Origin: Impatiens glandulifera
Taxonomy: Eukaryota; Streptophyta; Magnoliopsida; Ericales; Balsaminaceae
Length of the DNA stretch: 64,000 bases
Reading direction: 5' to 3'
NCBI RefSeq assembly: GCF_907164915.1
Contig: NC_061863.1
Span: 67,447,364 to 67,511,363 of the forward strand
The translations under genes were made by a program, and so were the position numbers. This document shows, one piece after another, positions 50,147 through 62,652 of this stretch (positions are counted from its first letter, which is position 1; every line of letters begins with the position of its first letter). The notes under the pieces are model-generated. The model made no database searches and was not told where the DNA came from. It worked only from the letters and a program-made list of their open reading frames with translations.

Positions 50147-50890
50147 CCTCTCTCCTTTAGATTAATTAATCAAATTTAGTAATGAATTTTGCTTACAATA
50201 ATCTTTTTTGGAAGTGATCATGAACCTGATCAGTGATAGCTGAAACATCTGACTAAGGTATTATTAATCCACACCGTTGGATTAATAATGGAGAAAGTGA
50301 TTTGCAGCATAAAGATAATTGGATTAGATGGAATGGGAGGGATGGACAAGACAACAACCCTTTGCCAAAGCAATCTACAATAAAGTTATCAGTTCCTTTG
50401 ATTACCATAGTTTCATTTCCAAAAGTTATCTTCAAAACTTTTCATCAACAAGATGTGACTTCATCTCTCTTCACAAAATGCCTCTTCTTGATCTTTCCAA
50501 TAAAAAGGCTTCCCTTCCGAATGATGTCGATGCTAGAATGGATGAGGCTTTAAACGGGTTTCATTGTTCTAGATGATATTGATGATTCTAGTTAGCTCAC
50601 CGCTTTGGTGGTAGCCAAGAAATGGCTATTCTCAGGCAGCAAAATCATATTTACGTCCAGAGACAAAGATGTCCTTCAGCAGTGTTTTGCAAATGACATC
50701 CATGAGGTTACAGAACTGAAAGATTTTGAATCACTGAAACATCTCAGTTATCAGAAACTATGTGACGAAAATTGTGTCTCGTGCTAGTGAATTACCACTG
50801 GCATTAGAAGTATTTGGTTCTTTTTCGTGAATGACAAAAGAAGTGTTGAAGAATATGGACAGATGCTTCAAAGAAGACTCAAAATATTTA
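50147..50890 (+). pseudogene. TNL NB-ARC pseudogene fragment
   Basis: The sequence matches the intron 2/exon 3 junction and NB-ARC domain of the two TNL genes in this window. Landmarks include tttagtaatgaattttgctt, then gtgatcatgaacctgatcag, a segment corresponding to the P-loop (reading GLDGMGGMDKTTT, the invariant IGK changed to MDK), and caatctacaataaagttatc. Further matches cover kinase-2 (ttctagatgatattgatgat), RNBS-B (ggcagcaaaatcatatttac) and GLPL regions (gaattaccactggcattaga). The acceptor ggcag has become ggaag, the stretch before the P-loop is deleted, and the frame is interrupted by many stops and indels. Similarity to the right-hand TNL (63690-64000) appears closer than to the left. 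No TIR or LRR part is present. It cannot encode a receptor. Confidence 0.9.
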
Positions 50891-51042
50891 TCTTAATGAG
50901 ATTTAAGAAAACAAACACAATCTTGTCTTGTTTTTCAGAAAGTAAGAAACAAATAAAAATAAAATCTTGTTCACGAGGATCCACTTTTCCTCTCAAGTTG
51001 TAATTATTATTGATGAGAAAGGGTTTTGAATGCATATCTCTA

Positions 51043-51306
51043 CTACTGCTGTGTTTGTTGCTGCCGCAATAGCTCTTCTCTCACCCTCTTAATCTCAGCT
51101 TCCCTCTCCATTCTCTCTTTCTGCACGCACCATTCAAACTTATATATAACAAATACTTTTGTACATCCTAAAAATGAATGTATAATAATAATAATACGAA
51201 CCTTTTCGTCCTGATGGAGGGCGATCCAGACATGGACCTTATCCATGGATTGCCAGAAGACGAAGGCACCCACTGTCATTCCAAAGAAGGTAGATACTTT
51301 CACCAT
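51043..51306 (-). CDS. 60-residue single-pass membrane microprotein
   Basis: Two exons, 51306-51202 and 51120-51043, give 60 residues. It opens MVKVSTFFGMTVGAFVFWQS, a hydrophobic N-terminal helix, then MDKVHVWIALHQDEK, and a charged coiled-coil-like tail, KERMEREAEIKRVREELLRQ, ending in glutamines. The architecture of a short N-terminal helix and a charged tail resembles small accessory subunits of mitochondrial membrane complexes. I believe this short protein is widely conserved in plants, but I cannot name it. A 5' UTR intron probably precedes the ATG: an acceptor ctctttggcag occurs about 55 bases upstream. An upstream in-frame ATG at 51381 lies within that intron and was not used. Confidence 0.75.
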   Translation of the reverse strand: MVKVSTFFGMTVGAFVFWQSMDKVHVWIALHQDEKVRIIIIIHSFLGCTKVFVIYKFEWCVQKERMEREAEIKRVREELLRQQQTQQ

Positions 51307-52433
51307 CTTCTTCCTCTTGCAAGCCCTAATTGACCTTGTTTCTTCTGCTTCTGCCAAAGAGAGACCAACAAAACAAAACACATGACAAAGGAGATTAGGT
51401 TATGATCTAGATCGAATTCGTCAATAATCAACTAGATCCTAATACAGAAATGGTAGCCCTAACTAGCAAATTAATCCGAAAATAAACTAGGCGAGATCAA
51501 AGATGAATCATTAGAAAAAGAAAATTCAATAAGCATTCACATGATTCTGAATTCGCATCGAGGAGAGAGAGAGACCTGAAGAAGTTCTTGACTTACAAAT
51601 TAGGGCTCATCGACCGTCTGGGCCAAACCTATCTAAAGCAAATTAGCTGTTATCATGTGAGGAAATTAGACCGGTTCGGTTCGCGATAAATCAAATCAAC
51701 CCGAGTCTAGTAAACCCATAAATCTGCCCTCCAAATATTTATCCATTTTAAATACCAACCTTAAGCTATGATCCTTTCTTTTCGAGAAAATGATTAATTC
51801 TCTTGTTAAAATAATAAAATTTAAACTCGTGAGAACAAACTATTTTCTATCAAATTAAAGGCATTATTTCTTCAATTCTTAATCAGTATGATCAATTAAC
51901 CAATCATCGATTTTAAAGTATTAGGCTCGTTTTCAAAAAAGTATTAGGCCTCCTTTGATCTGTTTTTTCTTTATAAATTTTATTGATTTTTTTATTATAA
52001 ATTCTCTTTTTAATATCAGTTACAGAAAATAAATTAAAATACTAAAATACATTTATTTTATTTTATTTTTAAATATAAAAAAATATTATAATAATTAAAC
52101 TAATTAAAAACTCAAATAATTTACACTTTTATCCCACAATATTTTTAAAAAAAAAATCAAAAAACCCAAAATCAAACAGTTATTATCATTTTGTGTCGTA
52201 TTGATTCTTACATTCATTTCCTTACAGACTTGATAGTTGATACACATTGAATAGAATGCAAATAAATGAACATTTATAAATTGAACTCTTGTACTGTGAA
52301 GTATGAACTCATTTTGAGTGACATTATTGTTTCAAACTACACTTTGAATAGGTACACATTCTTACAACATTTTTGAGTGACTTTACACAAACCTTGAAAT
52401 GAACATTTATAAATTGAAGTAAATATATAACCC
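51307..52433. other. Intergenic spacer
   Basis: Carries the leader (with probable 5' UTR intron) and promoter of the microprotein gene to about 51650, then AT-rich sequence and the 3' UTR of the minus-strand TNL. No gene is supported. Confidence 0.6.
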
Positions 52434-55400
52434 TTATGCGATGGACTCATTCGGAGTTGACTGTAAGGACTTAACTAGCCTTTGAGACACAGACTGCTGA
52501 GTCTCGTCCAAGAATCGCTCGTCTCCAATGTAATCATCATCGTTCTCAAAAACCAATTTAATCCCACATCCCTTCAGCTCAACGCCCTGGGCATAGGGAG
52601 GATCCCGTTTCACTACCTCTATCTTGTCCCCGTCTCTCAGCATGGAGACTAATGGAAGGACCGAAGAATGTCTGTATAAATATAAATGATCTTCATCCAT
52701 CTTCTCCTGCACTTTGATTTCCAATGCTGTCTCAAATACTTTTCTGTTTATGTTTTGTTTTACTCTGATGATTCTTGCCAAAATGTCTGGTATCACTGGG
52801 AGTACGCGATCCTGCTGTTCAAGCTTAACGCACATAACAACTGCTATGATAACTGCTATTATCGCATTGTTCTGCTTCTTTCTGAAGTAAACCACATCCG
52901 AACCCAACCAACTTGGGATTTCACTCCCGGGAATACTCAGGTGCCTTAAATTGTTCATCATTGTCTGCATATTATATATTATTAATAAATTCCTTCACAG
53001 GCAAAAAGTTGCTGAAATGTGTGAAGATTAATATGGTCACCTTAATCATTAATAATGCCAAGTTTAATAAAGAAATTTAAGAAAGATAAAGAGTAAAACA
53101 GAGGAGGCATCAGTCAAGTAATACCTTGTTGAGTTTTTCCTTGACAACGGACCATGACGCCTTGCAACAAACCATATACAAACCTCTCAACGACTTCAAA
53201 CATTCAAGGCCTGGAATATTCTCCAGCTTACCGCAGTTTGTAAAGTTCAATTCGCTTAAATATTCCAGATTCGAAAGATCAGAGATGTGTTCCAACATGG
53301 TACAATTGGATGCGTCTATTTCCTCAAGACTGGAAGGAAGTGGTGGGAGAGATTTGATCTCTTTGCAGTGTGGAATGAGAAGCTTCTTGAGAAAACCAAG
53401 TCCTTTAAGGCTAGAAGGAAGACTACAGATACCATAATTGTGACCCAAATTCAGAATCTCTAACCTGGATAGACTCTCGAAATCATCTGGAATTCCACCT
53501 ACTAAATTACAAGAACGGGCATTAAATTCTTCCAATTTACAAAGTTTTGAGAAAGATGAAGGTAGAACTGCTTCCTTGGCATTCTTTGCCTGTTCACTGT
53601 AAGGCTTCTTTCCCATTTTCAAAACAATCAAGTTCGTTAACATCCCAAACTTTTCAGGCAGCTCTGAGACTGCAGTGTTCTCCATCAGAAAATTGTGTAG
53701 AGATCTCATGTTTACAATTGAACCCGGGAGTTTTATGAGGTTCGTACATTGATTCAGTCTCAGCATGCTAAGATTTTCTAACTTCCCAATAGATTCTGGC
53801 AGCTCTTTAAGTTTTGTGCTCCCAATGAGCAAAGTCTCAAGGCTAAGTATATCACCAATTGACTTCGGCAATGTCTCAAGATGTTCCGAGTTCAGTATTT
53901 CAAGTTTCACAAGGGATTTCAGCCTGCCAATCTCATCTGGGAGGTTCGTGATTGGCGTGCCGTTTAGCTCAAGACTCTCGAGAGAGACGAACCTTTCGAT
54001 TGAGGAAGGTAAAGCGTTGAGAAGCTTGCAGTTTCCGGCCGAGAGTTGTTTCAGGTAGGATAAAGAGCCAATAGAAGAGGGAAGCTCTTTCAATGGAGTA
54101 CCGTTTAGCGATAATTTCGTCAACCATCTGAGATTGCCAATGGAATCAGGGATGTCGGTCAGGGAATCACACCACATCAGGTTTAGTTTCTCGAGATTTT
54201 TTAAACCTTCAATAGATTGAGGTATTTTTTTCACTGCAGAGCCGTTAAGATCAAATTCCTTCAAGGAAGAAAGGTGCCCGAGACAAATAGGGAGTTCTCC
54301 GAGAAACTTGCAACGCGAAAGGTCGAGTTTTTCAAGCTTCACAAGGTGGAATATGGAGTCGGGCAATTTCTTTATGGCGGTTCTGTCAAGAAGAAGCTCT
54401 TTTAAGGAAGTCATCATGCCTAAATCCTTGGGCAGTTGTTCAAATTTCGAACAGCCAGATAGAATGAGGACCTCGAGATTCCTCAAACCGGATACTACCT
54501 TGCATGGGAATAATTCAACGAGGCTAGTGCAATCGCTTAGATTCAAATAGCGCAACAATCTTGTAGTCCTCATGGATATATGGATCATCGATAGATTATA
54601 GCAACGTTCGATAATGACTTTCTCCAATGAAGTATTCTGCATAGATAAGCCATGTATACTTGTAAGGTTGTGGCAACCGTAAAGGTTCAGGACCATCAGG
54701 TTCTTTGCAACCTGAAAAATACAAATTGTTATCAACTTTTTTTCAATACCAATAAAGCAAAATATTACACTACAATGATAAAAGTAATTTGTATACCAAA
54801 TTAAGCAACAAAAATCACACTAACCTATAAACATGATTCAGAGAAAAAAAAGTTATAACAAAAAATATGAGAATTTCCCATGAAGCAGTTTAATGATATA
54901 CCTCGCTATTCCAGCAGAGACTATCTATCTTACTTTCTAGGAGATGAAGAACGGTAAGTTCCCGTGGGAAAAAACTTGGCGGAAGATAGTTTAAAGGGCA
55001 ACCTCTCCATTTAAGCCATCTTACTCTTGGAGGTAAATCTCCTTTCAGTTTGACATTGTTATTGATATGAAGCAGTCTCAAGTTGACCATAGGCTTGAGC
55101 TTTTTGGCATTGACAAGCATTAATCCTTCTTCTTCCTTGGGACCTAGAAAGAATTCCTGTAAAAAGGTCAAGCAGGAGGAGGGGGCGACACTGATGCTTG
55201 AGATGTTCTTCTTCATGAAGTCTAGAACGATACATTGAAGGTTTTCCATGCCCTGAAACCGACCCATTCAGGGTAAGCTTGCTTGGCTAGGCTAAGAAGA
55301 TAAAAAAAAAATATATATATATATATATATATGTTAACTAAGAGAAAAAAATACCATCATCCCATTATCAATAACATTCATAATTTGACATGGATCCCAC

Positions 55401-57357
55401 AGTCTAGTTCTACATATTGAAAGATCTGGGTTTTCTTCTTGAACTATTTGTCTTCCCATGTCCCTAATCTGATCGTGCATTACCAAAATGTCTCCCTCGT
55501 CTACCTTCACAAGAGACCTCGCTATCAAGGTCTTAATACCAGTCAAGCCACAACCTTTGAAGATGTTAATTGCCTCGTCTCTCGTTATTTCAAGGTCAAC
55601 AAGAAAACAAGCAATATCAAGGAATATGCACTTCGTTTGGTCGTCAAGCCCGTCAAAACTTATCTTTAAGACATCCTGAAGTCCGTCTGGACGAATCTTC
55701 TTCAGCTTCTTAACTGCATCTTTCCATTCTTCAACACTTCTCTTGTCATACAGGAAAGAGCCAAATATTTCTAATGCTAATGGTAATCTTCCAGCAAGAG
55801 ACACAATTGTGTCACTTAGTTCCTGAAAATTTCTTGTCGAAGGCTTTTCTTGTCTAAGCGCATGATAACTGAGAAGTTTTAGTGAATCAACGATTGTCAA
55901 TTCTGTAACAGCATAAATATTATCTGCAGAGCACTGCTGAAGGGCATCTTTGTCTCTCGATGTAATTAAGATTTTGCTGCCTGAGAATAGCCATTTCTTG
56001 GCAACCAAAGCGGTGAGCTGACTAGAATCATCAACATCGTCTAGCACAATGAAAACACGTTTAACATTGAAAGACTCTTCCATTATAGCCTTCCTAGCAT
56101 CGACATCATCTGGAAGGGAAATCTTTTTATTGAAAAGATCAAGAAGAAGCATTTCCTGAAGAGATATGAGGCCATCTTGTCGTTGAAAAGTTTCTCTAAC
56201 ATTGGAAATGAAACAAAGGGAATCAAAGGAATTGACAACTTTATTGTAGATTGCTTTGGCTAGGGTTGTCTTGCCAATCCCTCCCATTCCAACTAATCCA
56301 ATGATCTTGATGCTGTTTGATTTAATTTCCAGCAATCGCATCACTTCCTTCATAGGAGATGTCAGTCCAACGGGGTAAGGCGCCACCACCATCGGACTGT
56401 TGCTTATCTCACTCAAAACCCTTTTAACCAAACACTGAATCAGATGTTTCAGTTCAAGGTCCGACTGATCAGGTGCATGATCATCACTGCCAGACAGAAA
56501 GATGATTATAATTAAGCAAAATTCATTACTAAATTTGATTAATAAATCTAAAGGGAAGAGAATCATAAGAGTTAAGTACTCTTTATTTTTTATAACCCAG
56601 CCACTAAGTCCACCGGCATGCGCCATTGCTTTCCTCCACCTCTCCATCTTTTCCGGTTCATACTTTCCTTGGAGAGCCCTGAAATCATTCGCAAACGTGC
56701 CATTCTGGCGGCGAACGTCAGAAGGCTCAACTTTGTAGAACACGGGAAGAATGAGGATGCCACAGTCCCGGATCGTCGACAGCTCCTCAAGGCACCATCC
56801 CGAAGAGGCATAACTGAGACCAAATTAATTAAAGATTGTGATCCTCATACTACTTGATCTATAAGAGTTGTAGCTTATGAAAACACGATTGATTGCATTT
56901 GCGCAGGCAGCATGATGAATTGTACTGGATTCGCTCATAACGGCATTATCTCAAGTCATGAACAAGAGTTAGTTAGGTGTGGTAAGAGGCACTGGCTTCT
57001 TCTAATTGAATCGAAATTTGAACAGTTGTGATAAACTTGATCCTATTATGTTATGCAATCGTAGTTAGTAGATGGAGCTAGGTTAGAAGAGTTAAAATTC
57101 GGTCGTACGTACCTGGGGGAGATGATTGTGATAGCAGCAGCCGACTCTTTAATGGCGGCGAGGAAACTCGGGGAGATCTGGTCTCCCTGTTTCATCCCCC
57201 GGTCGTCGTCGCGGAAGACTCGGACGTCGCGTGCAAGCAACTCGTCATAAAGGTCATCCGTGAAGCCATTGCGCATATCCTCTCCCCTGAAGCTCAAGAA
57301 GAAATCCCACCGGAGCTTATGGCGCTGCATCATCGGCATCAACGTCGGTTCTTCCAT
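52434..57357 (-). CDS. TIR-NB-ARC-LRR immune receptor (complete)
   Basis: Six exons: 57357-57113, 56813-56580, 56486-55355, 55252-54902, 54711-53125 and 52964-52434. All phases close, giving 1359 residues. TIR (about 17-160): WDFFLSFRGED and ASSGWCLEEL, whose Glu is the conserved NADase residue of plant TIRs. NB-ARC: P-loop GLVGMGGIGKTTLAKA (about 222-237), kinase-2 VFIVLDDVDD, GRLPLALEIFGSF, CIFLDIACF and MHD (VMHDQIRDMGRQIV). LRRs follow (about 540-1180) with 23-residue TNL repeats such as LKELPSSIGSLSYLKQLS. The last exon carries the post-LRR C-JID domain, opening LSIPGSEIPSWLG. Such receptors detect pathogen effectors, form tetramers and produce NAD-derived signals for EDS1. No integrated decoy domain is seen. 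Intron 2 (56579-56487, 93 nt) can be read through in frame. Confidence 0.95.
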
Positions 57358-57624
57358 TATTTATCTGCGCGCGGTCACGTACTCATTCTCTCTCTCTCTC
57401 TCTGTTCAACCTTTTTCTTCTTGGTCTGCATTCTGCACAGGAGAAGATTCAACTCAACAATATCAATATGTAGTATTACTAGTAGTAGTAGGATCATGCA
57501 GGTCCATTAATAATAATAAATTACTAGTTGACATATGCACTTAATTAAAAATATGCAACCATCAGCTATAGAGACATTGACAATAAACTAAAAAAATATA
57601 TTTTTAAATGGTTACTAAAATAAA

Positions 57625-58125
57625 ATCAGATTATATTTTAAATTAACACTAAATTTATAAACTCAAAACATTTTTTATATATATATATATATATATAACA
57701 ATGCTTAATTTTAAAGTGTCTGGATTATCAAGTCGAGAGTTATGGTTAATTTGGATATATATATATGTGAGTAAATGGATACTTATGTCGGATTGTGGGT
57801 TGACCCGCCCATAAACTTAAAACGGTTAAAAATAAAATTAAAAATGCTATATTTATGTTTCGAATTTACAACCTAACAAAACAAGTACAATTATTTAACC
57901 AACTAGACTAATATCAGTTTAAATTTTAAATTCAACACCAAATTTAATGAACTCATAACATTTTAATAATATAAGTTTAACTTTTTAACCAATTAATATA
58001 TATATATAATAATGCTTAATTTTAAAGTGTTTGGATTGCCAAGTCGAGAGTTGTGATTAATTTAGATATATATGTGGGAGTAAATGAATACTTGGGTCGG
58101 CTTGTGAGTTGACTCGCTCATACCC
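57625..58125. repeat. Direct duplication with SINE-like insert
   Basis: 57625-57820 and 57915-58125 align: aaattttaaattaacactaa / aaattttaaattcaacacca, then atgcttaattttaaagtgt-tggatt, aagtcgagagtt, and gagtaaatg-atact-tgtcgg. Between the copies, read on the minus strand, is a tRNA-like phrase. It consists of tagttggttaaat as a possible A box and gtaaattcgaaac as a possible B box (about 57858-57912), suggesting a SINE remnant. Confidence 0.7.
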
Positions 58126-59886
58126 TTTAACCAAGTGTGATTGTGATGTGGTTTGTCGAGAAATAATAGATCGGTATCAATTGAAAATGATTAAAAAAAT
58201 ATGAATCAAATGTTTAATTGACCAAAGTGTGAGATCACTATGTTAAATATTAAAAAATATGAATCAAACATTTGATTAACCAAAGTGAAGAGATATGTAA
58301 GAAGATAAATTATTTAATTAAGTGAATAAAATGTGAAATGAGAACGTTATATTTTTTATTTTAATATATTATTCGTGATTTATTAAAAAATTTAAACATT
58401 GAATACATTTTATTTATATTTTTATCTTGAGAATTTTTTTAATTTTGATAATACTCACATTTTTAATTATATATATATATATATATATTTGTATATAAGA
58501 ACAAATAAGAACAAATTAAATAAGCGAGTCTTTGTTTTCTAATTATGGTTTAATTTTAAATTTGTATGTTTGGTTTTTGAATATTTGTATATTTTATAAA
58601 TAATTTTATGCATATATATTTTTAAATGTCTATTTTTTATTTATAATAAAAGTTTACTTTTTTATAGTATTCTAATATATTTAGTCAAATTATTAAAATA
58701 TATTATTAAATATAAAATACAAATAATATTTTATTTATTTTATATAATATATCATTTTTTAAACATTTATATAAACTTAAATTTCAAATAAGTTTTCAAT
58801 TTTAAAATAAATTAATTTAATAGTTAATCTAAGAATCATTAAAAGAAGTTGAGAAAAAAATAAGAGAGAAAGAAAATGGAGAATGAAAATAAAATAAATT
58901 GAATTAAGAGAGAAAAAAAATTGGCCGACTCACAGTCACACTTTGATATTAGGGATTATGGACTAGACATTAGAGATAATGAGTATCATATTTGTAGGTA
59001 TTAAAATATTAATCTTTAAATTCGATTTTTGATTTTTATTTTATTATCCGATTTAGTCTATGATAAGCGTCTATTTATATCTTTATTCTCGAGTATTCGA
59101 TTCCATGTTGAATAAAATAAAACATAACTTTAATAAATAATATTAAAATTAATAAATCGAAATGTTAAAAAACAAATTAAAATATTACTCACCTAGGTTA
59201 AAAAAAAGATAATAATTTTATTGTTAATAGAAAATTAGAAAAGTTAGAATGAAGGTTGAAAAAAAAAATAAAAAAAAAATGAACAGTGGCATGAGAAAAA
59301 TAACATTAAAATAAAAAATAAAAATAAAAATAATGATAGGAAAATTAATTTTCTTCTTAATATTAAAATATAAAATTGTAATTGAGGGTAGACGAACAAA
59401 ATAAATTATATATTTATGATGATGTTTGTAATAATAAAATATTTGAAAGGTCATGCTTAATAAAAAAAATATTATATTTTTAATATTAATATAGTAGGAA
59501 ATTGGGTTTCGCACACTCTTCGTCTCTGATTCCGTACTCGATCAGGTACCTTATCCCCTCTTTCTTATGTTCAATTCCGACATCGAATTCAATTTAAAAT
59601 ATTTGAATCTAAGCATTGAATACCACGAATATTAGATATACAAATTACCTATTATCATCTATAATGAGATCTAAAACCTAAATAAATAAAGTGTATTCAT
59701 GTTTTTAAGAAACTGGGCCTATAATGAAACACTCTTGTTGGAAAATAAATACCATTTAGTAGTTAACTCTTTAATAATGATAGTAATTACTTTATTTTCA
59801 TTTTGTGATAAGATGTATAATTTAATTCATTTGTTGTGTATAGACTCTAACTCTCCCTCTTAGGTAGCAACAGTTCAAAGAATGTC

Positions 59887-59972
59887 GTGTTTTAGTTATA
59901 AGTCAAAAGTCATGTTTTAATTATAAGTCAAAAGTCATATTTTAATTATAAGTTAAAAGTGGTGATTTTTTT
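59887..59972. repeat. Three-copy 27-bp tandem repeat
   Basis: The unit tgttttaattataagtcaaa, with flanking agtca, appears three times in succession with one or two changes (tgttttagttataagtcaaa, tgttttaattataagtcaaa, tattttaattataagttaaa). Confidence 0.85.
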
Positions 59973-60108
59973 TTTATGTTTATCTAATATAAAACCATTC
60001 TAACTTTTTGTTATTCAACTTATAGTTTATGAGTAAAAAATATTTGTAGAAATTTATTAGAAAATTTTAGTAGGCCTCCTAAATATATAAATGCCAAGAT
60101 TAAATTCA

Positions 60109-60210
60109 ATCACCTTCTTTTCCATTTGTGTACCTCAAATTGAGGCTTTTTTTATTTATTCACCTTCTTTTCCATTTGTGTACCTCAAATTGAGGCTTTT
60201 TTTATTTATT
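60109..60210. repeat. Near-perfect 51-bp tandem duplication
   Basis: The block beginning caccttcttttccatttgtg and ending gctttttttatttattc occurs twice in immediate succession with no visible difference, so the duplication is recent. It lies inside the dispersed repeat shared with ALA3 intron 4. Confidence 0.9.
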
Positions 60211-60751
60211 CAACTTTTAATTAAATGCAATAAGTTAGGTCAAATAAGCATCAATATATCCAGAAACGATTTAGAAATTCGAATTGGGTGAACTTTAAAA
60301 AAATTAGAATGTGTTTAAAAAAATAACAGAAAATTATGAATAGTGTATAAATTTATATTTTAATTTTTTTATGAATTAATAAATAAATAATGAATTAAAT
60401 TGTACAAATGTAGTTATGCCACCTTTTTATTGTGAAAAAATAATATATATTTTTTGGTACCTATCCAAGCGCTAATATAAATTTGTCCCTGAATATATTC
60501 AAATCATTTTTATTCTATAAAACTGATTTCAAAAGAATGATAAGATTATAAGCCATATATATTTTTTCAATATTGACCGTATGTTAGAAGTGGGTAACTA
60601 AATTAATGTAAAAACGAGTTCATGGACTTAATGAAAAATAAGAACTATATAAAAAATCATTTTAATTTTATGTAGGAAATCAAATTATTTTGAGTTTTTT
60701 TTACTATTTGCATTGTCTGAGCTTTCTTCTCAGCGGTGAAAATTCAGTTAG

Positions 60752-62652
60752 CCCATATTGTTGACTTTTAAATAGAATGTTTTCAGTCAAGAATTAAGAA
60801 GTGTTTTTTTTTTGCTAAAAGAATATTTATGAGGTGTTGATTGACCAAAATAACATAATATTATAAGAAATGTTTGTTTGAGACATATTTGTATGATGAG
60901 GTAATTCTAACATTCCTTTATACAAAATATTGTTCGTATTCTATTCATTAGACTTGTTCAAATTTAGTTAATTTGAATAAAAACAAAAGTTTATTGAATA
61001 ATATTTTTTAAAGATATTAATATATAATAAAAAATTAATTTTTAATAAAAAGTTAGAAGGTATTTTAGATTAATAAAATAAGTAATATTTTAGATTATAG
61101 TATTTGTTCATTGTAATTCGTGTTTGTAATGTGATTTGATTGTTACAATTAATAAATTTTTAGTTTGTTTGTCTAGTTTTAATTAATGACTTTCATTTAT
61201 TTATTTTTGATTTTTTAATTAAATAATGTTAAAAATAAATTAAAGAATATGAAAAGATAAATGAAAATATATTGAGTTTTGTTTGAATTTATTTATAAGA
61301 AACTCAATCAATCAAGAACTTCAACTTGTGATTAAACTAACACTCTCACTAGGCAAATGGATATTATTTTATACCCATCAAACAATTGTGATGGAAACAT
61401 AAGTAATTAAGAGAATTAATTAATTAGATGATGAATCCGGTTGCATCTTTTTTTATTAATTGCTTGTCTCAATAACCTTTGCTGACAATTTTTGTATTTA
61501 ATTATAATTAGGTCAATGGACGCAAATTATCGGTAAAATTTTTATTGAAAAACATGCCAAGTTAACTCAGGGTAATAATCGATTTAAATTATCAAAATGT
61601 TACGAGTTTGATTTCATCTAGAAGAGTTTGGAGGGTCATATTAATTCTCTTTTAATTAAAAAAAAAAAAGAAAAGAAATACACGGTTAACTTTAGGATTT
61701 TTTATAAACAATTTAATTCTTTAGGGACTAAAACGTAAATAGAAAAGATAAGGACTTGTCTATAACAAATAAAGCTCCGTCCAATTCAAAATGTTTACTT
61801 CTGTCACTGACATATTTTTTTTATTTTGTTAACCCATATTGTTGACTTTTAAATAGAATGTTTTAAGATTTTTGCTAAAAGAATATTTATGAGGTGTTGA
61901 TTGACCAAAATGACATAATATATAAGAAATGTCATATGATAGGATGAAGTAATTATAACATTCCTTTACACAGAATATTGTGTAGTATTTTTATACATTA
62001 GACTTGTTCAAATTTAGTTCATTTGAATAAAAACAAAAGTTTATTTGAATAAATTTTTGTAAAGATATTAATATATAATAAAAAATTATTTTTTAAATAA
62101 AAAATTAGAAGGTATTTTAACTTTGATTAATAAATTAATTAATATGGTTAATGAGAATATAGCTGAAAATATATTCAGTTTTGTGTGAATTTTTTTAAAA
62201 GAACTCTTTCAATCAAGACCTTCAACTTGTGATTAAACTAACACTCTAAGTCAAATGGATATTATTTTGTACCCATTAAACAATTGTGATGGAAACATAA
62301 GTAATTAAAAAAAATTAATTACAGGTCTGACTTTTATTCCTTTGAATAATTAATTAATTAATTAGATGATCATCGGTTTCAATTTGTTTATTAATTGCTT
62401 GTCTGAATAAGTAATAACCTTTACTGACAATATTTATATTTAAGTATAATTGGGTCAATGGATTATACCTGCAAAAGCGCTTGATAAATACACTGTTCAT
62501 CTTGAATCGTGACTTTAGGATTACTTATAAACAAGTTAATACTCTAGGGACCAAAATGTAAATAGAAAAAGATAAGGACTAATGTATAAAAAATAAAGCT
62601 CCATCCAATTCAAACTGTTTACTACTGTCACTGAGATTTTTTATTTTTTAAA
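60752..62652. repeat. About 1-kb tandem duplication upstream of the right TNL
   Basis: Unit A (60752-61832) and unit B (61833-62652) share many landmarks in order: cccatattgttgacttttaa, atttatgaggtgttgattga, gacttgttcaaatttagtt, cttcaacttgtgattaaact, acaattgtgatggaaacata, tttattaattgcttgtct and ataaagctccgtccaattca. Unit B is shorter through internal deletions. Unit B ends at the CTT-rich leader of the right TNL, so the duplication doubles that gene's upstream region. Confidence 0.9.

Noticed and set aside
50328..50576. 82-codon frame within the NB-ARC pseudogene
   Set aside because: It contains the altered P-loop region in mixed frames only. Alignment with the neighbouring TNLs shows indels on both sides, so it is part of a pseudogene and not a small gene.
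59224..59514. 96-codon minus-strand frame in the TNL spacer
   Set aside because: It consists almost only of Phe, Ile, Tyr and Asn from AT-rich sequence and has no neighbouring splice or family signal.
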